Part shown: piece after piece, positions 61,112 to 64,000 of the stretch
Numbering within the stretch: the first letter of the stretch is position 1
How the letters are laid out: every line of letters begins with the position of its first letter
Assembly (NCBI RefSeq): GCF_016793825.1
Contig: NZ_JAEULM010000021.1
Location: 1 to 64,000, forward strand
DNA: 64,000 nucleotides
Direction: 5' to 3'
Source: Sphingopyxis sp.
GTDB lineage: Bacteria; Pseudomonadota; Alphaproteobacteria; Sphingomonadales; Sphingomonadaceae
Program-made: the position numbers and the translations under genes
The notes under the pieces: model-generated
What the model was told of the DNA's origin: nothing
The model's database searches: none
What the model saw: only the letters and a program-made list of their open reading frames with translations

Positions 61112-63790
61112 ATGGGCCCACCGATCCAGATCAGCCAGAACCCCGACATCCGCTATCTGGGGCGGATCCTCGGCGACGTCATTCGCGCCTATGGTGGCGA
61201 CAAGCTGTTCCGCCAGACCGAATATATCCGGTCCGCGAGCGTCGATCGGCATCGCGGCATCGCGGGCGCCGAGGCGATCGACCCCGGTCTCGACGCGCTG
61301 AGCCTCGACGACACGATTGCCTTCGTCCGCGGTTTCATGCTCTTTTCGATGCTCGCCAACCTCGCCGAGGACCGGCAGGGCATCGCGGCCGAGCCCGAGG
61401 CGACCGTCGCGTCGGCGCTTGAAAAACTGCGCAGCGACGGGATCGACGGCCGGGCGGTGACCGCCTTGCTCGATGCGGCCCTCGTCGCGCCGGTGCTGAC
61501 CGCGCACCCCACCGAAGTGCGGCGCAAGTCGGTGCTCGACCACAAGAACCGTATCGCCGACCTGATGCGGCTGCGCGATGCGGGGCTAGACGAAACGCCC
61601 GAAGGCGACGTGGTCGAGGATGCGATCCGGCGGCAGATCGTTCTGCTCTGGCAAACGCGCCCGCTGCGCACCGAAAAGTTGTTCGTCGCCGACGAGATCG
61701 ACAATGCGCTGACCTATTTGCAGGGCGTGTTCCTGCCGGTGGTGCCGAAACTGTTCGCGCGCTGGGAAAAGGATCTGGGCCAGCGTCCGGCAGGCTTTCT
61801 GCGCGTCGGAAGCTGGATCGGCGGCGATCGCGACGGCAATCCTTTCGTCACCGCCGAAACCCTGCGCCACGCGACCGGCCGCAATGCCGCGGCCGTGATC
61901 GGCCACTATGCCGACGCGGTCCACGCCCTTGGCGCCGAGCTGTCGGTGTCGTCGCGGCTGGCGCCGGTTCCCGAGGCAGTCGAGGCGCTGGCAGAAGCCA
62001 GCGGCGACAGCGCGGCGAGCCGTAGCGACGAACCCTATCGGCGTGCCTTGTCGGGACTCTATGCCCGGCTGTGCGCGACCTATGCCGCGATCGTCGGCGA
62101 AGAGCCGCCGCGCGCGTCGGCGCTGACGGGCGAGCCCTATGCCGCCCCCGCCGATTTCCGCCGCGACCTCGTCACCATTGCCAACGGCCTTGCCGCCGGC
62201 GGCGAAGGCCAGCTTGGCAGCATCGGAGCACTCGGGCGCCTGATCCGCGCGGTCGAGGTGTTCGGGTTCCACCTTGCGACGCTCGACATGCGCCAGAACA
62301 GCGCCGTCCACGAGCGGGTGATCGCCGAATTGCTGAGCATATCGGGCGTCTGCGCCGACTATCGCGCGCTGGACGAGGAGGCGCGTATCGCGCTGCTCAC
62401 CGCCGAGCTGCGCGGCGACCGACCGCTCGCCGCGGCATGGCACGAATGGAGCGAAGAGACCGCAGGCGAACTCGCGATCGTCCATGCCGCCGCAGATATT
62501 CGCGCCCGGCTGGGTCCCGATGCGATCTGCCAGTGGATCATCAGCATGGCGCAGACGCTGTCCGACCTGCTCGAAGTTCATGTCCTCGCGCGCGAGGCGG
62601 GTTTGTGGCGCAGCGGCGCCGACGCGGGCGAAACCAACCTGATGGTCGTACCGTTGTTCGAGACCATCGCCGATCTGGACGAAGCGCCCGCGATCATGGC
62701 GCGCTATTTCGCGATGCCCGAAATCGGCCCGCAGATCGGTCGGCGCGGGCATCAGGAAGTGATGATCGGCTACTCCGATTCGAACAAGGACGGCGGCTAT
62801 CTGACGTCGACCTGGGGGCTGCACCAGGCCTCGCAGGCGCTGACCCCGGTGTTCGACGCCGCCGACACCGCGATGCAATTGTTCCACGGCCGCGGCGGCG
62901 CCGTGGGGCGCGGCGGCGGCAGCGCCTTTGCCGCGATCCGCGCCCAGCCCGCGGGCACCGTGCAGGGTCGCATCCGCATCACCGAACAGGGTGAGGTGAT
63001 CGCCGCGAAATATGGCACGATCGACAGCGCCGCCGCCAACCTGGAAGCGATGGTATCGGCAAGCCTGCTCGCGAGCCTGGAGCCCGAAAGCCTGAACGAG
63101 GCGAATTGCGGTCGCTTCACCGCCGCGATGGACGCGCTTTCGGATACGGCGTTCGGCACGTATCGCGGCCTTGTCTATGACACGCCGACCTTCAGGGATT
63201 TCTTCCGCGCCATGACGCCGATCGCCGAGATCGCGACGCTGAAGATCGGATCGCGCCCGTCGAGCCGGACGAAAAGCACCGCGATCGAGGATCTGCGCGC
63301 GATCCCCTGGGTGTTCAGTTGGGCACAGGCGCGCACGATGCTACCCGGCTGGTACGGGACGGGAGAGGCCTTTGCCGCGTTCGGCGATCAGGCGCTGCTC
63401 GCCGACATGGCGCAGAGCTGGCCCTTTTTCGCCGCGCTGCTCGACAATATGGAAATGGTGCTGGCAAAATCCGACATGGGGATCGCCGCGCGCTATGCCG
63501 AGCTGGCGGCGCATGTCGACGGACATGACACCATCTTCACGCAGGTACGCGACGGCTGGAACCGGGCGCACGACGGGCTGCTCTCGATCACCGGCCAGTC
63601 GCGCCTGCTCGAAAAGAACCCGGCGCTGGAAGCTTCGATCCGCCTGCGACTGCCCTATATCGAGCCGCTCAACCTGCTCCAGATCGAGCTGATGAAGCGC
63701 CACCGCGCGGGCGAGACCGATCCGCGCATCGCCGAGGGTATCCAGCTTACGATCAACGCGATCGCGACGGCGCTCAGGAACAGCGGGTAG
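61112..63790 (+). CDS. ppc: Phosphoenolpyruvate carboxylase
   Basis: 892 residues. Carboxylates PEP to oxaloacetate, feeding the citric-acid cycle. The catalytic His is in LTAHPTEVRRKS; the substrate-binding loops are GGDRDGNPFVT, GYSDSNKDGGYLTS and HGRGGAVGRGGG; the C-terminus ends IATALRNSG, close to the usual Q/RNTG-like end. Length is normal. ATG 61112 has only a weak site. The last 60 bases before the stop of ppc and the next gene hold no terminator that I can define. Confidence 0.97.
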   Translation: MGPPIQISQNPDIRYLGRILGDVIRAYGGDKLFRQTEYIRSASVDRHRGIAGAEAIDPGLDALSLDDTIAFVRGFMLFSMLANLAEDRQGIAAEPEATVASALEKLRSDGIDGRAVTALLDAALVAPVLTAHPTEVRRKSVLDHKNRIADLMRLRDAGLDETPEGDVVEDAIRRQIVLLWQTRPLRTEKLFVADEIDNALTYLQGVFLPVVPKLFARWEKDLGQRPAGFLRVGSWIGGDRDGNPFVTAETLRHATGRNAAAVIGHYADAVHALGAELSVSSRLAPVPEAVEALAEASGDSAASRSDEPYRRALSGLYARLCATYAAIVGEEPPRASALTGEPYAAPADFRRDLVTIANGLAAGGEGQLGSIGALGRLIRAVEVFGFHLATLDMRQNSAVHERVIAELLSISGVCADYRALDEEARIALLTAELRGDRPLAAAWHEWSEETAGELAIVHAAADIRARLGPDAICQWIISMAQTLSDLLEVHVLAREAGLWRSGADAGETNLMVVPLFETIADLDEAPAIMARYFAMPEIGPQIGRRGHQEVMIGYSDSNKDGGYLTSTWGLHQASQALTPVFDAADTAMQLFHGRGGAVGRGGGSAFAAIRAQPAGTVQGRIRITEQGEVIAAKYGTIDSAAANLEAMVSASLLASLEPESLNEANCGRFTAAMDALSDTAFGTYRGLVYDTPTFRDFFRAMTPIAEIATLKIGSRPSSRTKSTAIEDLRAIPWVFSWAQARTMLPGWYGTGEAFAAFGDQALLADMAQSWPFFAALLDNMEMVLAKSDMGIAARYAELAAHVDGHDTIFTQVRDGWNRAHDGLLSITGQSRLLEKNPALEASIRLRLPYIEPLNLLQIELMKRHRAGETDPRIAEGIQLTINAIATALRNSG

Positions 63791-63832
63791 ACCGGATTCC
63801 GATCGCCGTTCGCCTCGAACGGGATTCTTGGT

Positions 63833-64000
63833 TCACCCCTTGGTGATCAGCACCTTGCCCTTGGCGGTCGCGCCGTCGGGTGCGAAGTCGATCGTGAAGG
63901 CGTCGCCATCCTTGTCGGTTCCGGCAAGCGTGTCGCCGGTGCGCGTGATCTTGACGCCCTTTTTCGCGAACTCGGCCGCCATCCAGTCGGCGGCTTTCGC
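63833..64000 (-). CDS. C-terminal fragment of a hypothetical protein (gene continues past window end)
   Basis: Reading leftward from the edge, the frame AKAADWMAAEFAKKGVKIT, then RTGDTLAGTDKDGDAFTIDF, and finally APDGATAKGKVLITKG is open for 55 codons and ends in TGA at 63833. The start is beyond base 64000. The sequence is a run of short beta-strands with GD turns and a charged helix, as in small secreted or lipocalin-like proteins of sphingomonads. No family assigned. It converges on ppc with 42 bases between stops. Confidence 0.6.
   Translation of the reverse strand, partial: AKAADWMAAEFAKKGVKITRTGDTLAGTDKDGDAFTIDFAPDGATAKGKVLITKG

Overview
The window is a GC-rich chromosomal segment from an alphaproteobacterium. 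The gene families point to the Sphingomonadales, and a Sphingopyxis-like organism is my best guess. The clues are the large TonB-dependent receptor beside an Asp/Asn beta-hydroxylase and a sulfotransferase-like gene, the DUF2093 and HIG1-type small proteins, the intergenic palindromes of the CCCGGG-type, and an RpoH-type promoter of alphaproteobacterial form in front of clpB. The genus is inference; no rRNA, tRNA, prophage, transposase or CRISPR array was seen. No gap of more than 300 bases without a gene was found.

Layout. (1) 1-844 is the 3' part of thiC. (2) 900-3250 is a visibly more A/T-rich block holding a SocA/Panacea-type antitoxin, an overlapping SocB-like partner and a convergent cytosolic 5'-nucleotidase I; it looks horizontally acquired. 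(3) 3300-10760 holds small housekeeping and envelope genes: two 2H phosphoesterases, an Ivy-like lipoprotein, OsmC, an Mpo1-like protein, the ung-TSUP-yaiI operon, then hisE and a HIT protein. (4) 10989-19145 is the alpha-2-macroglobulin/PBP1C pair, followed by an APC permease and an MFS efflux pump. (5) 22144-24402 is a head-to-head pair of citrate-synthase-like genes, one with an N-terminal DNA-binding domain, with a repeat-rich 78-bp gap. (6) 24457-34180 has an M16 peptidase, a penicillin-acylase-type Ntn hydrolase, clpB with a heat-shock promoter, and four tandem paralogs of a small secreted protein. (7) 34294-39895 is a beta-hydroxylase/sulfotransferase-like/TonB-receptor locus.

(8) 40161-45043 holds the xseA-DUF2093-M23 operon, facing purD with start codons that overlap on the two strands, then a helix-hairpin-helix membrane protein. 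(9) 45044-46140 is a small accessory patch with repeats, a lower-GC membrane protein and an HTH gene ending in a 15-bp inverted repeat. (10) 46141-54022 contains a CorC/CNNM protein, an OmpA-family lipoprotein, a tight six-gene operon (queuosine-precursor transporter, argB, yggT, folD, lipoprotein, marC) and a diverging nucleoside transporter. (11) 54135-59836 has a crystallin-fold secreted protein and a long leftward run (gluQRS, HIG1 protein, PduO-type cobalamin adenosyltransferase, 3-hydroxybutyryl-CoA dehydrogenase, YbjN, a secreted protein and an epoxide hydrolase). (12) 60007-64000 has an HNH endonuclease, a YbaY lipoprotein, ppc, and the 3' end of one further gene.

Most of the window is ordinary core chromosome. 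The parts that merit attention are the SocAB-like/nucleotidase block, the divergent citrate-synthase pair with its operator-like repeats, the tandem secreted-protein family beside clpB, the HTH gene with the terminal inverted repeat, and the overlapping purD/xseA starts.
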